Positions 20,798-29,900 are shown, counted from the first letter of the stretch. The stretch: 53,158 nucleotides of DNA from Chloroflexi bacterium CSP1-4 (GCA_001443375.1 LDXM01000019.1:1-53158), one strand, 5' to 3'. Program-made: numbers and translations. The notes: a model not told the origin generated them from the letters alone.

Positions 20798-21603
20798 CCG
20801 ACGGCACGGCGGGCGCGGCCCGCATCCACGCCGCCTTCGCCGCGGCCCACGCGGCCGGCCGGACCGCTCTCATCCCGTATGTCGTGGCCGGCTACCCCGA
20901 CGCCGACACGAGCTTCGCCGCGGCCCTCGCGGCCATCGATGCCGGTGCCGACCTGCTCGAGCTGGGCCTGCCCTACTCGGACCCGCTGGCCGACGGGGCG
21001 ACGCTCCAGCGCGCCAGCAGCGCGGCACTCCGGAGCGGGGCCACCTTCGACCGGTCGGTGGAGCTCCTCGGCCGCATCCACGCCGCGCGCCCCGGCACCC
21101 CGCTCGTGCCCATGGCCTACGTCAACCAGGCCGTCGGCCGCGGCGATCCCGCGACGACCCTGCGCCGGCTGGCCGAGGCCGGCGCGAGCGGCCTCATCCT
21201 CGCCGACCTCACCTTCGACGAGGGCGCGGAGGTGGAGGCCGCCGCCCGCGCGGCGGGCATCGCGCTCGTCTACCTCGTCACGCCGACCACGCCCCACGAT
21301 CGCCGTGCCGCCATCGCGGCGCGCAGCGGAGGCTTCCTCTACGCCGTCTCGTTCATCGGCGTCACCGGCGCGCGACGCGCGCTTCCGCGCACGGTCGGCG
21401 CCTTCCTCCGCGACGTCCGCTCCGTCAGCCCAATCCCGGTGGCGGCCGGCTTCGGCGTCTCGCGGCCGGCCCACGTCCGCCAGCTCGGTCGCGTCGCCGA
21501 CGGCGTCATCGTGGGCAGCGCGCTCGTCGACGCCCTCGGCCTCGACGGCCGTGACGTCGACGGCATGGGTCGCGTCGTGCGGTCGCTGCGCGCGGCTACC
21601 TGA
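20794..21603 (+). CDS. trpA: Tryptophan synthase alpha chain (TrpA)
   Basis: Cleaves indole-3-glycerol phosphate and channels indole to the TrpB domain of the preceding fusion. The protein has 269 residues, normal length. Catalytic Glu is in '[15 protein letters not shown]', which also carries the catalytic Asp. '[15 protein letters not shown]' and '[13 protein letters not shown]' with '[10 protein letters not shown]' bind phosphate. GTG start within the previous stop (GTGA). The last eight bases overlap the convergent dipeptidase gene. Confidence 0.95.
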
Positions 21604-22681
21604 CCGCCGCGCCGCGCAGCAGCCGCAGCGCATTCTCGCCGAGGATCCCGGCCACGACGTCGCGCCCGAAGCCGGCGTCGAGGAGCGCTTGGGTGAGGGC
21701 CGGCAGGCCGGTGACGTCGAAGGGCATGCGCAGGGCGCCGTCGAAGTCGGAGCCCAGGGCGACCCGCTCGGGCCCCAGCAGCTCGACCGCGTGGGCGAAG
21801 GCGCGCACGACGTGGTCCATCGACCGCCCGCCGACGAGGTCCGTGGCCAGGGTCACGCCGATGAGGCCGCCCGCCTCGCCCGCCTCCCGCACGACGTCGT
21901 CGGGCAGGTTCCGCGTCGCCGGGGCGTAGGGACGCCAGCGGCTGCGGCCCCCGGCCTGTGCGGTGAACCCGGTGTGGCTCAGCACGAACGGCCGGCGCAG
22001 GAGCGGCAGCGCCTCACGGATCGCCGCGACCGAGGCATGGGCCAGGTCGACGAGCACGCCGCAGCGCTCCAGCTCCGCGATCGCCTCGCGCCCGAAGCCG
22101 GTCAGCCCGCCCGCCTGCCGCCCGGTCCCCGAGCCAGCCATCGGCGTGTCCATGACGTGGGCGAGCGCCAGCATGCGCACCCCTCGCGCCCGCAGTCGTT
22201 CGATGCGCCGGAGGTCGCCGCCCAGCGCATGGCCGCCCTGGATGCCGGCGATGCAGCGAATGGCATCACCGGGGATGAGCAGCGCCTCGCCGGGCGACCA
22301 CCAGGCCAGCCGCCCAGCGGATGCTGCGATCCAGCCGTCGATCCGGTCGAGGAAGGCCTCGGCGATGGCGAGGTCGTCGCCCAGGCGGCGGACGGGGATG
22401 CCCAGCGCCGTGAAGTGGGGCGCGGAGAGCGTGCCCCGCAGGTCGGGGAAGCGCGTGGCGACCGTGAAGCCGGCCACGTCGAGGCCGCCCTCCCGCGCTC
22501 GCGGCAGGTCCACGTGGCCGTGGTCGAGTCGCTTCAGGAACGAGCGCCGGAAGAGCGGCGTGCCCACGAGCAGGTCCACCACCGCCATCGCGGCGTGGAA
22601 GGCGGCCACCTCCGGCCGGACGGCGAAGGGGCCGTGGGACACCGTCCGGTTCAGCAGCCGGTCGACGGCCCGGTCGATCAC
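21596..22681 (-). CDS. Peptidase M19 (membrane dipeptidase-like) protein with a substituted metal-bridging residue
   Basis: 361 residues resembling renal dipeptidase. The first metal motif His-x-Asp is in 'GHVDLP', the conserved histidines are in 'VLVDLAHAS' and 'FVLSHTG', and the C-terminal Asp motif is 'ALGSDFDG'. The segment that normally reads E-G-G-H, with the zinc-bridging Glu, here reads 'GIQGGHALGG', so Glu is replaced by Gln. It could be a weakly active or repurposed member. There is no signal peptide, so it is probably cytoplasmic. It is the last gene of the aro operon, overlapping the chorismate mutase gene by four bases. Why a dipeptidase sits here is unclear. Confidence 0.8.
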   Translation of the reverse strand: MIDRAVDRLLNRTVSHGPFAVRPEVAAFHAAMAVVDLLVGTPLFRRSFLKRLDHGHVDLPRAREGGLDVAGFTVATRFPDLRGTLSAPHFTALGIPVRRLGDDLAIAEAFLDRIDGWIAASAGRLAWWSPGEALLIPGDAIRCIAGIQGGHALGGDLRRIERLRARGVRMLALAHVMDTPMAGSGTGRQAGGLTGFGREAIAELERCGVLVDLAHASVAAIREALPLLRRPFVLSHTGFTAQAGGRSRWRPYAPATRNLPDDVVREAGEAGGLIGVTLATDLVGGRSMDHVVRAFAHAVELLGPERVALGSDFDGALRMPFDVTGLPALTQALLDAGFGRDVVAGILGENALRLLRGAAVR

Positions 22682-23004
22682 TCCGCGAGCTTGTCGCCCG
22701 AGCCGCCGCGCCGCCGCGCCGCCCCCTGGAGGCGTCGCGTGGCGGCGATGAGCCGGCGGTAGATGGCCAGCAGCTCGGCCTGGGGGAGCGGCCCCTCGTT
22801 GGCCGCCGCCACCCGCAGGAGCACCTCGCGCTCGCGGTCGCCGTCCCGCACCGCCCGGCGCCCCGCCTCGGCCTTGGCCGAGCCGACCTCGAGGCCCAGC
22901 CGCGTCCGCTCGTTCAGCAGCTCCACGATGCGCCGGTCGAGGTCGTCGATGCGCCGGCGCAACCGGCGCATCCCGGCCGTCTCGCCGGCCCGTTCCTCAG
23001 GCAT
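22678..23004 (-). CDS. Chorismate mutase, AroQ class
   Basis: Converts chorismate to prephenate, the entry to Phe and Tyr. 108 residues, all-helical AroQ fold: 'MRRLRRRIDDLDRRIVELLNERTRLGLEVG' with the conserved Arg, Asp and Arg, then 'REREVLLRV' and 'LLAIYRRLIAATRRLQ'. It overlaps the dehydroquinase gene by eight bases and the dipeptidase by four. Its place in the aro operon fits a leader peptide rich in Tyr and Phe codons. Confidence 0.85.
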   Translation of the reverse strand: MPEERAGETAGMRRLRRRIDDLDRRIVELLNERTRLGLEVGSAKAEAGRRAVRDGDREREVLLRVAAANEGPLPQAELLAIYRRLIAATRRLQGAARRRGGSGDKLAE

Positions 23005-23437
23005 CGTGCGCCTCCCGCCGCCGCGCGATGGCCTCCAGGGCGAGCAGATAGCCCGCCCCGCCCTGGCCGACGATCGAGGTGAGCGCGATGTCCTTGAGGA
23101 AGTTCACCTGCCGGAACGGCTCCCGCTTCGAGGGATCGGAGAGGTGGACCTCCACGAACGGCCGCTGGACCCCGAGCAGGGCGTCGCGCAGGGCGACGCT
23201 CGTGTGCGTCAACCCGCCGGCGTTGACGACGGCGACGTCGAAGTCGCGCGCATGCAGGCGGTCGATCAGGGCGCCCTCGTGGTTCGACTGGAAGAAGTCG
23301 ATCTCGAGCCCCAGCTCGGCCGCCCGAACGCGGATCCGCGCGTGCAGCTCGTCGAGGGTCTCGCGCCCGTAGATCTCCGGCTCGCGCGAGCCCAGCAGGT
23401 TCAGGTTCGGGCCCTGCAGGACGAGCACGCGGGTCAT
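22997..23437 (-). CDS. aroQ: Type II 3-dehydroquinate dehydratase
   Basis: Third shikimate step. 146 residues, with the type II signature 'VLVLQGPNLNLLGSREPEIYG' (split over the N-terminus, containing the catalytic Tyr), 'FFQSNHEGALIDRLH', 'VVNAGGLTHTSVALRDAL' and 'VEVHLSDPSKREPFR'. The start overlaps the aroKB stop (ATGA). Dodecameric type II enzymes have the same length. Confidence 0.95.
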   Translation of the reverse strand: MTRVLVLQGPNLNLLGSREPEIYGRETLDELHARIRVRAAELGLEIDFFQSNHEGALIDRLHARDFDVAVVNAGGLTHTSVALRDALLGVQRPFVEVHLSDPSKREPFRQVNFLKDIALTSIVGQGGAGYLLALEAIARRREAHDA

Positions 23438-25077
23438 GCGGCCGCCCTCCGCGGCGCGCCTGCCAGCGCCGCGGCGATCCCGGCCTCGACGGCCTCGGCC
23501 GGCACGTCGTCGCGCACCACGACGCCGTCCGCGGTCGGGAGCACCCAGCGCAGGCGCCCCCCGGCCACCTTCTTGTCCCCGGCCAAGCGCGCCGCCACGG
23601 AGTCGGCCCCCACGCCCGGCGCCGAGGTGGCCAGGCCCAACCGGTCGAGGAGCCCGGTGATCCGCGCCGCCCGCTCGTCGGGCGTCACGCCCAGGCGGCG
23701 CCCGACGTCCACGGCCCCGCGCAGCCCGTGCGCCACCGCCTCCCCGTGGAGGATGCCGCGGTAGCCGGCCGCGGCCTCGATGGCATGGCCGATGGAGTGA
23801 CCGAGGTTGAGCCGGATCCGCCCGGCCGCCTCGCGTTCGTCGGCGGCCACGACCTCGATCTTGGCCCAGGCACAGCGCTCGACCAGCTCGGCCAGGGCGC
23901 CCGACTCGACGGCCCCGCGAGCCCCCGAGGCGATGGCCGGCCCGTCGGCCTCGAGCAGCGCGAAGAGGCGCTCGTCGCCCAGCGCGGCGTACTTCACGGC
24001 CTCGCCGAGGGCGGCCCGCCGCTGCCGGACGGGGAGCGTCGCCAGGAGATCCGTGTCGACCACGATCGCGACCGGCTGGTGGAAGGCGCCCACGAGGTTC
24101 TTGCCCTCGGGCAGGTCGAGCGCCGCCTTGCCCCCGATCGCCGAGTCGATCTGCGCCAGCAGCGTGGTCGGCACGTGGACGAGCGGCACGCCGCGCAGCC
24201 AGGTCGCGGCCAGGAACCCGGCCGCGTCGCCCAGCGCCCCGCCGCCGATGGCCACGATCGGCTCGCCCCGCTCCATGTGCCGGGCGGCCAGCTCGCGCAG
24301 CGCGGCCTCCCAGGCGCGCACGGTCTTGGCCCGCTCGCCGCGTGGCAGGAGCAGGGGGAGCGGCTCCACGACGCCCGCCTCCGCGAGCGACCGCGCCAGC
24401 CGCTCGCCATGGCGGCGCCAGGCCTCGGGCTCACTGGCCAGCGTCGCCCGGCGCACGCCCATGGGCCGCAGCGCGTCGGCCACGGCCCGCGCCGCGTGCC
24501 CGTGCCCCAGGTCCAGCTTCCCGATCGGCGTTTCGGCGGAGAGCAGACGCGTGCCGGCGGGCGCCGGGCGCTCGAGGAGCGAGGCGACGCGGCCGGCGAC
24601 GTCCTCCAGGCGACCGGTGGCATCCACGGCCTGGGCCGCGGCGTAGAAGCGCGCGCGTGCCGTCAGCAGCTCGCGCACCGCGACGACGGGGTCGCGACCG
24701 GCCACCAGCGGCCGCACCACGGGGCTTCGGGCGAGACGCTCGGCGAGTGCCTCGGCGGGCGCCATGAGCGCGACCGCTCGCCGGCCGTGGAAGAACCGCC
24801 AGCGGTTGCGTGGGTCAAGGATGGCGCCGCCGCCGGCGGCGACCACGCGCGTCAGGCGCGGACCCGTGTCGGCCGTGCCGAGGGCGGCGATCGCCGCCGC
24901 CTCGCGGGCTCGGAAGCCGGCCTCACCCTCCATCTCGAAGATGCGCTCCACGCGCATCCCCGCGGCCGCCTCGATGGCCGTGTCGAGGTCCACGAAGGCG
25001 GCGCCCTGCGCGCGGGCGATGCGTCGGCCCACGGCGCTCTTGCCGCTCCCGGGCGGCCCGATCAGCACCAGCTCCAT
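23434..25077 (-). CDS. aroKB: Bifunctional shikimate kinase/3-dehydroquinate synthase (AroK-AroB fusion)
   Basis: 547 residues. The N-terminal ~170 residues are shikimate kinase: Walker A 'GPPGSGKSAVGRRIA', 'FVDLDTAIE', 'GGGAILDPRNRW' and the lid 'RSPVVRPLV'. The C-terminal ~360 residues are dehydroquinate synthase: 'AIGGGALGDAAGFLAATWLRG', 'VPTTLLAQIDSAIGGKAALD', 'KNLVGAFHQP', 'LGEAVKYAAL', 'LNLGHSIGHAIE' and 'LHGEAVAHG', with the zinc and NAD ligands. The ATG at 25077 begins the kinase; the longer frame upstream is an antisense shadow of aroC. AroKB fusions are known, for example in Thermotogales and other phyla. Confidence 0.94.
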   Translation of the reverse strand: MELVLIGPPGSGKSAVGRRIARAQGAAFVDLDTAIEAAAGMRVERIFEMEGEAGFRAREAAAIAALGTADTGPRLTRVVAAGGGAILDPRNRWRFFHGRRAVALMAPAEALAERLARSPVVRPLVAGRDPVVAVRELLTARARFYAAAQAVDATGRLEDVAGRVASLLERPAPAGTRLLSAETPIGKLDLGHGHAARAVADALRPMGVRRATLASEPEAWRRHGERLARSLAEAGVVEPLPLLLPRGERAKTVRAWEAALRELAARHMERGEPIVAIGGGALGDAAGFLAATWLRGVPLVHVPTTLLAQIDSAIGGKAALDLPEGKNLVGAFHQPVAIVVDTDLLATLPVRQRRAALGEAVKYAALGDERLFALLEADGPAIASGARGAVESGALAELVERCAWAKIEVVAADEREAAGRIRLNLGHSIGHAIEAAAGYRGILHGEAVAHGLRGAVDVGRRLGVTPDERAARITGLLDRLGLATSAPGVGADSVAARLAGDKKVAGGRLRWVLPTADGVVVRDDVPAEAVEAGIAAALAGAPRRAAA

Positions 25078-25088
25078 CGCCGACCCGC

Positions 25089-26399
25089 TCAGTCGTCCCC
25101 GCCGGAGCCGGCCTCGGCTTCGGCAGCGACTTCGGCGCCGGCAGCGGCCGCAGTGACGGCCAGCGTCCGCTCGCGGTAGCGGGCCAGGTTGTCGCGCACT
25201 TCCACGAGGGAGTCGCCGCCGAACTTCTCGAGCACGAAGCGCGTCAGCGTCAGGAGCACCATGGCCTCGCCGATGACGCCGGCGGCGGGCACCACGCTGA
25301 TGTCGCTGCGCTCGTAGTGGGCGACCTCGACCGGCTGCCCGGTGCGCAGGTCGGCCGAGGGGAGGGGGCGGGCCAGGGTGCTGATCGGTTTCACCGCGCC
25401 GCGCACGACGATCGGCTCGCCATTGCTGATGCCGCCGGTCAGACCCCCGGCGGCGTTCGTGCGGTGGAGCCAGCGCCGCACGGGCCCGTCGTCGAGTCCG
25501 GGGATGCCGGGCGCGGCCGGGTCCTCCCCGACGCCCTCGATGATGTCGTGCACCCGCGAGCCGGGGCGCCGGGTCTGCTCGAAGCCGAGCCCGAACTCGA
25601 CGCCCTTGACGGCCTGGATGGAGCAGATCGCCTGGGCCAGCGCGCCGTCGAGACGGCGATCCCAATGGACGTGGCTGCCCAGCCCGACCGGCACGCCCGT
25701 GGCCACGACCTCGAAGACGCCGCCCAGCGTGTCGCCGGCCGAGCGCGCATCGTCGATGGCCGCGATCATGCGCGCCTCCGCGGCCGGGTCGGGGCAGCGC
25801 AACGGGCTCTCCTCGGTCTCCGCGCGCGTGCGGTGCGCGTTCGTGGGGTCCACCGCGATGCCGCCCACTTCGGCGGTGAAGCTCCAGGCCTCGATGCCCA
25901 GCTGGCGCAGGAAGGCACGACAGACCGCGCCGGCCGCAACGCGCACGGTCGTCTCCCGCGCGCTCGCCCGTTCCAGCACGTCGCGCACGTCGTCGAAGCC
26001 GTACTTCAGGGCGCCGGCCAGGTCGGCGTGGCCGGGGCGGACGCGCGTCACCGGCTGGGCTCGCTTGTTGCCCTCGTCGACGAGCGACGCCAGCTCTGTG
26101 GCCTGTTCCGCACTCAGCGCCTCGACCTGCATGACCTGGGTCCAGTTCTCCCAGTCGCGGTTGCGCACGAGCAGCAGCACCGGGGAGCCGAGCGTGCGGC
26201 CGTGCCGGACGCCGGCCAGGATCTCCGCCCGGTCCTGCTCGATGCTCATCCGCGCGCCGCGCCCGTAGCCGCGCTGGCGGCGGGCGAGGTCCGCGGCGAT
26301 GAGGTCGGCCGAGACGGGGATGCCCGCCGGCAGGCCCTCGAGGGTGGCGCCCAGCGCCGGCCCGTGGGACTCCCCGGCGGTCAGGAAACGGAAGGTCAT
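25089..26399 (-). CDS. aroC: Chorismate synthase
   Basis: Last step to chorismate, FMN dependent. 436 residues. It starts 'MTFRFLTAGESHGPALGATLEG' (signature split here at 20) and contains 'QRGYGRGARMSIEQD', 'RPGHADLAGALKYG', 'ASARETTVRVAAGAVCRAFL', 'VKGVEFGLGFE', 'GGLTGGISNGEPIVV' and 'ALVRPD'-region equivalent 'AGVIGEAMVLLTL'. It is 40-60 residues longer than most relatives, mainly from an Ala/Glu-rich C-terminal tail. Its ATG is two bases from the aroE stop. Confidence 0.95.
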   Translation of the reverse strand: MTFRFLTAGESHGPALGATLEGLPAGIPVSADLIAADLARRQRGYGRGARMSIEQDRAEILAGVRHGRTLGSPVLLLVRNRDWENWTQVMQVEALSAEQATELASLVDEGNKRAQPVTRVRPGHADLAGALKYGFDDVRDVLERASARETTVRVAAGAVCRAFLRQLGIEAWSFTAEVGGIAVDPTNAHRTRAETEESPLRCPDPAAEARMIAAIDDARSAGDTLGGVFEVVATGVPVGLGSHVHWDRRLDGALAQAICSIQAVKGVEFGLGFEQTRRPGSRVHDIIEGVGEDPAAPGIPGLDDGPVRRWLHRTNAAGGLTGGISNGEPIVVRGAVKPISTLARPLPSADLRTGQPVEVAHYERSDISVVPAAGVIGEAMVLLTLTRFVLEKFGGDSLVEVRDNLARYRERTLAVTAAAAGAEVAAEAEAGSGGDD

Positions 26400-26401
26400 C
26401 G

Positions 26402-27277
26402 TCAGGCTGGGTCGACGGCCGCCATGGGCGTGCCCGCTTCGGCGGCCGCCTCGAGCTGGGCGCGCATCAGGTCGAGCGGCGCGGGCTGGCCCGTCCACAG
26501 CTCGAAGGCCGCCGCGCCCTGGTGGAGCAGCATCAGCTCGCCGTTCATGGTGGCCTGCGCTCCGGCCGCCTTCGCGTCGCGCAGCAGGCGCGTCTCGCGC
26601 GGCCGGTAGACGAGGTCGAGCACGAGCAGGTCGGGCGGGATCAGCACTGCGGGCACCGGCGTCTCGTCCGAGTCGAGCCCGACCGACGAGGCGTTGATGA
26701 ACACCTTCGTCTTGGCCAGCTCGGCCTCGATGACCGACTCGTGCCAGGGCATCGCCTTCAGCTCCATGTGGGCAGCGCTCCGAGCGAAGAAGCGGACGAG
26801 CCCCTCGCCCCGGTGAAGGTGCCGGTTGAAGACGATGACCCGCTGGAAGCCCTCCGTGATGAGGCCGAAGACGACCGCCCGGGCGCCTCCACCGGCACCG
26901 AGGACGACCGCCGAGCGGGGCATCTTCTGGCGCCCGACGAGGGTCTCGAGGCAGACCTTGAAGCCGGGCACGTCGGTGTTGTGGCCGACCAGCCGCTTCC
27001 CCTCGCGCGTGATCGTGTTGACCGCACCGGTGGCCTGCGCCTCGTTCGTGATCCGGTCGACCAGGGGTACCACCCGCTCCTTGTAGGGGATGGTCACGTT
27101 GGCGCCGAGGAAGGCGTCGTCGCGCAGCGCGTCGATCGTGTCGGGCAGCTCGGGGAGCGTCACGTCGAGCAGCTCGTAGTGCGCGTCGATGCCCGCCGCG
27201 TCGAGCGCGGCCTGCTGCATCGCGGCGGAGAGCGAATGGGCGACCGGGTGGCCGATGAGGACGAGTCGCTTGGTCAT
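26402..27277 (-). CDS. aroE: Shikimate 5-dehydrogenase
   Basis: Reduces 3-dehydroshikimate with NADPH. 291 residues. Substrate residues are in 'GHPVAHSLSAAMQQAAL', catalytic Lys in 'GANVTIPYKERV', Asp in 'GHNTDVPGF', the nucleotide loop is 'VVLGAGGGARAVVFGL', and 'MNGELMLLHQGAAAFELWTG' closes the fold. The ATG at 27277 overlaps the aroA stop by four bases and coincides with the family start '[15 protein letters not shown]'. Confidence 0.95.
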   Translation of the reverse strand: MTKRLVLIGHPVAHSLSAAMQQAALDAAGIDAHYELLDVTLPELPDTIDALRDDAFLGANVTIPYKERVVPLVDRITNEAQATGAVNTITREGKRLVGHNTDVPGFKVCLETLVGRQKMPRSAVVLGAGGGARAVVFGLITEGFQRVIVFNRHLHRGEGLVRFFARSAAHMELKAMPWHESVIEAELAKTKVFINASSVGLDSDETPVPAVLIPPDLLVLDLVYRPRETRLLRDAKAAGAQATMNGELMLLHQGAAAFELWTGQPAPLDLMRAQLEAAAEAGTPMAAVDPA

Positions 27278-28632
27278 GCACGGGCCCTTTCGAGGTCGCG
27301 GAAGAAGCCGGGGTAGGAGACGGCCACTGAAGCGCCGCCGTCGAACGTGGCCGGTCCGCCGGCCAGGAGGCCGGCGATGGCGAAGGTCATGGCCAGCCGG
27401 TGGTCGTCGTGGCTGCGGGCCTCGCCGGCGTGCAGCCCGAAGAAGGGGCGGCCCGCGCCACCCTCGATGACGAAGTCGTCGCCGCTGATGTCGATCCGGG
27501 CACCCAGGCCGGCCAGGCCCTCGGCGATGCCGGCCAGGCGGTCGCTCTCCTTGTGGCGCAGCTCGCCGGCGCCGCGGATGCGGGTCGTGCCGCGAGCGCA
27601 GGCGGCGGCCAGGCACAGCACCGGCACCTCGTCGATCGCCGCGGCGACGTCCGCCGGTCCCATCTCGATCGCCCGCAGCTCGCTGGAGCGGACCTCGAGG
27701 TCGCCCACGGGCTCGCCACCGTCGGAGACGAGCGGCCGCTCGACGATGTCCGCGCCCATGGCGCGCAGCAGGTCGAGCACCCGGCGCCGCGTCGGGTTGA
27801 CGCCGACCCGCTCGAGCACGAGCTGCGCATCGGGGTGGGCCGCGCCGGCCACGAGCCAGAAGGCGGCCGCGGAGATGTCGCCGGGGATCCGCTCATCGAT
27901 CGGTCGCACCGTCTGCCCGCCCTCCACGCTGACGACCACCGGACCACCCGGCCCGTCCACCTCGCTCGTCACGGCCACGCCGCGAGCCCGCAGCATGCGC
28001 TCCGTGTGGTCGCGCGTGGCCACCGACTCGCGCACCGTCGTCGTGCCCACGGCCGCCAGGCCGGCCAGCAGGACGGCCGACTTCACCTGGGCGCTCGGCA
28101 CCGGGGTCGCGTGGTCGATCGGACGGAGCGGTCGCCGACCCGTGACCGACAGGGGTGGCAGCGTGTCGTCCGCCCGCGCATGGAGCGTGGCGCCCATCGC
28201 CCGGAGCGGTTCGATGATACGGGCCACCGGACGCCGTCGCAACGAATCGTCGCCGTCGAGGATCGTCGCCAGCGGGGTCCCCGCAAGGATGCCGGCGAGG
28301 AGCCGCAGCGTCGTGCCCGAGTTGCCGCAGTCGAGCGAACCCGCGGGCGCCCGCCAGCCCTCGACCCCCGGCGAGGCGACCGTCCAGGCCGCGAAGCCGT
28401 CGTCGTCGGTCAGCCTCTCGATCGTCACGCCGAGCGCGCGGAGGCAGGCCGCGGTGCTGTTCGGGTCGAGCGCGTCGGAGGCGTCCGCGATGCGCGAGCG
28501 GCCGGCCGCCAGGCCGGCCAGCAGCAGCGCCCGGTGCGTGATCGACTTGTCGCCGGGCACGCGCAGGCGGCCGCGCAGCCGCGCCGCCGGCGCGACCGCG
28601 ACGACTCCCGCCGCCGCGACGACGCCGCTCAA
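27274..28632 (-). CDS. aroA: 3-phosphoshikimate 1-carboxyvinyltransferase (EPSP synthase)
   Basis: Joins shikimate-3-phosphate and PEP. 452 residues. Conserved motifs: '[18 protein letters not shown]', '[15 protein letters not shown]', '[14 protein letters not shown]', '[16 protein letters not shown]', '[14 protein letters not shown]', 'RHKESDRL'-type '[16 protein letters not shown]' and '[16 protein letters not shown]'. The likely start is TTG at 28632, inside the DAHP synthase stop (TTGA); no ATG or GTG fits as well, although GTG codons a few residues in are possible. Confidence 0.94.
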   Translation of the reverse strand: MSGVVAAAGVVAVAPAARLRGRLRVPGDKSITHRALLLAGLAAGRSRIADASDALDPNSTAACLRALGVTIERLTDDDGFAAWTVASPGVEGWRAPAGSLDCGNSGTTLRLLAGILAGTPLATILDGDDSLRRRPVARIIEPLRAMGATLHARADDTLPPLSVTGRRPLRPIDHATPVPSAQVKSAVLLAGLAAVGTTTVRESVATRDHTERMLRARGVAVTSEVDGPGGPVVVSVEGGQTVRPIDERIPGDISAAAFWLVAGAAHPDAQLVLERVGVNPTRRRVLDLLRAMGADIVERPLVSDGGEPVGDLEVRSSELRAIEMGPADVAAAIDEVPVLCLAAACARGTTRIRGAGELRHKESDRLAGIAEGLAGLGARIDISGDDFVIEGGAGRPFFGLHAGEARSHDDHRLAMTFAIAGLLAGGPATFDGGASVAVSYPGFFRDLERARA

Positions 28633-29705
28633 TGCCGGCCTCCCGACTCGACACCGAGGGCGGCCCCGGAGAGGACCGGGTCGCCGTGCAGCGGACGGGC
28701 GTTCTCGTGGACCGGGCCCAGGGCGGCCATCAGCTCGCGGAAGCCGTCGAAGGTGAGCGACTGCTCGCCGTCCGAGAGCGCCTCGTCGGGGCGCGGGTGG
28801 ACCTCGACCATGACCCCGTCGGCCCCGATGGCCACGCCCGCGAGGGCCAGCGGCTTGACCAGCCAGCGCTTGCCGGTGGCATGGGAGGGATCGACGATCA
28901 CCGGCAGGTGCGTGAGATGGTGGAGGAGGGGCACCGCCGCGAGGTCCATCGTGTTGCGCAGGTACGTCTCGAAGGTGCGGATGCCGCGCTCGCAGAGGAT
29001 GACGTTGGGGTTGCCGGAGCTGACGATGTACTCGGCGGACATCAGCCACTCCTCGATCGTCGCGCCGAAGCCGCGCTTGAGCATGACCGGCTTCTCTACA
29101 CGCCCCACCGCGGTCAGCAGCGAGTAGTTCTGCATGTTGCGCGTGCCCACCTGGAGGATGTCGGCGTAGCGGTTCACGACCTCGACCTGGGCCGGCTCCA
29201 TGACCTCGGTGATGACCGGCAGGCCGGTCAGCTCGCGTGCCTCGGCCAGGTAGCGCAGCGCCTCGACGCCCAGGCCCTGGAAGGAGTACGGGCTGGTGCG
29301 CGGCTTGAAGGCGCCGCCACGGAAGATGCGCGCCCCGGCTTCAGCGACCGCCTGCGCCGTCTCCAGGGCGACCTCGCGGCTCTCCACTGAGCAGGGCCCG
29401 GCCATGACCGTCAGCGAACCGTCGCCGATCGACACGTCGCCGACGTGGATGACCGTGTCCTCGGGGTGGAACTCGCGGCTGGTGAGCTTGAAGGGCCGGC
29501 TGATCGACTTGACCTCTTCCACGCCGGCCATCCCCTCGAAGCGGCTCCTCAGCGCCTGCCGTCGCGGCCCGATCTCGCCGACCAGGGCGATGACCACGCG
29601 CTCCGTGCCCGGGTTCACGTGCGGCTGCAAGCCCTCGGCGAGGATGGCGCTGCGCACGGCGTTCACCTCGGCTTCGGTGGCTCGCGCTGACATCACGATG
29701 AACAC
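28629..29705 (-). CDS. aroF: 3-deoxy-7-phosphoheptulonate (DAHP) synthase, type I-beta with N-terminal regulatory domain
   Basis: First committed step of the pathway. 358 residues. The N-terminal ~70 residues ('[20 protein letters not shown]') form the ferredoxin-like domain that gives Tyr/Phe feedback in Thermotoga-type enzymes. The barrel carries '[18 protein letters not shown]', '[19 protein letters not shown]', '[14 protein letters not shown]', '[17 protein letters not shown]', '[12 protein letters not shown]' and '[18 protein letters not shown]'. GTG start at 29705 with GGGAGC upstream; an internal ATG at 29693 is less likely. It is the first gene after the attenuator, so it leads the operon. 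Confidence 0.95.
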   Translation of the reverse strand: MFIVMSARATEAEVNAVRSAILAEGLQPHVNPGTERVVIALVGEIGPRRQALRSRFEGMAGVEEVKSISRPFKLTSREFHPEDTVIHVGDVSIGDGSLTVMAGPCSVESREVALETAQAVAEAGARIFRGGAFKPRTSPYSFQGLGVEALRYLAEARELTGLPVITEVMEPAQVEVVNRYADILQVGTRNMQNYSLLTAVGRVEKPVMLKRGFGATIEEWLMSAEYIVSSGNPNVILCERGIRTFETYLRNTMDLAAVPLLHHLTHLPVIVDPSHATGKRWLVKPLALAGVAIGADGVMVEVHPRPDEALSDGEQSLTFDGFRELMAALGPVHENARPLHGDPVLSGAALGVESGGRH

Positions 29706-29750
29706 GGTGCCTGCTCCCTCGATCCCTGCCGGCGTTGTCGGCGCCGACGA

Positions 29751-29782
29751 AAGAAAAAAGCAGAGGTCTCAGACCTCTGCTT
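29751..29782 (-). terminator. Intrinsic terminator/attenuator in the aro operon leader
   Basis: On the minus strand, an 11-bp perfect stem (core AGCAGAGGTC/GACCTCTGCT), a 3-base loop and a TTTTTCTT tract. It lies between the aromatic leader peptide and the DAHP synthase start, 46 bases before the GTG, so it must be bypassed for the operon to be expressed. Confidence 0.88.
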
Positions 29783-29821
29783 GTCCCGACACGACCCGCC
29801 CCGGCGGGTCATCCCCGCGGG

Positions 29822-29860
29822 CTAGCGTGCCGGGCGTCGAAAATAGAAGTACCTCTGCAT
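29822..29860 (-). CDS. Tyr/Phe-rich attenuation leader peptide of the aro operon
   Basis: A 12-residue reading frame, MQRYFYFRRPAR then TAG. Codons 4-7 are Tyr-Phe-Tyr-Phe, so translation speed should report the supply of charged tRNA-Tyr and tRNA-Phe. A GAGG sequence lies five bases before the ATG. Downstream come a GC hairpin (GACCCGCC/GGCGGGTC), then the intrinsic terminator. Eight bases of codons 1-4 (GCAGAGGT) repeat the left arm of the terminator, so the right arm could pair with either. That arrangement is the pattern of ribosome-mediated attenuation, as in pheA leaders; which fold acts as antiterminator is not resolved by eye. Confidence 0.8.
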   Translation of the reverse strand: MQRYFYFRRPAR

Positions 29861-29871
29861 GGTGGCCTCGA

Positions 29872-29900
29872 ACGGTAGACCAGCCGTCCCCGAGTGTCAA
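29872..29900 (-). promoter_or_regulatory. Promoter of the aro operon with -35 box inside the IS481 element end
   Basis: Minus strand: -35 TTGACA (29900-29895), 17-base spacer, -10 TACCGT (29877-29872). Transcription would begin near 29865, only a few bases before the leader-peptide ATG. The -35 coincides with the proposed terminal TGTCAA of the adjacent insertion sequence. Confidence 0.6.

Noticed and set aside
29706-29900. A T-box upstream of DAHP synthase
   Set aside because: No GGGTGG-ACCGCG core or stem I motifs are present. The terminator is instead preceded by an aromatic leader peptide.
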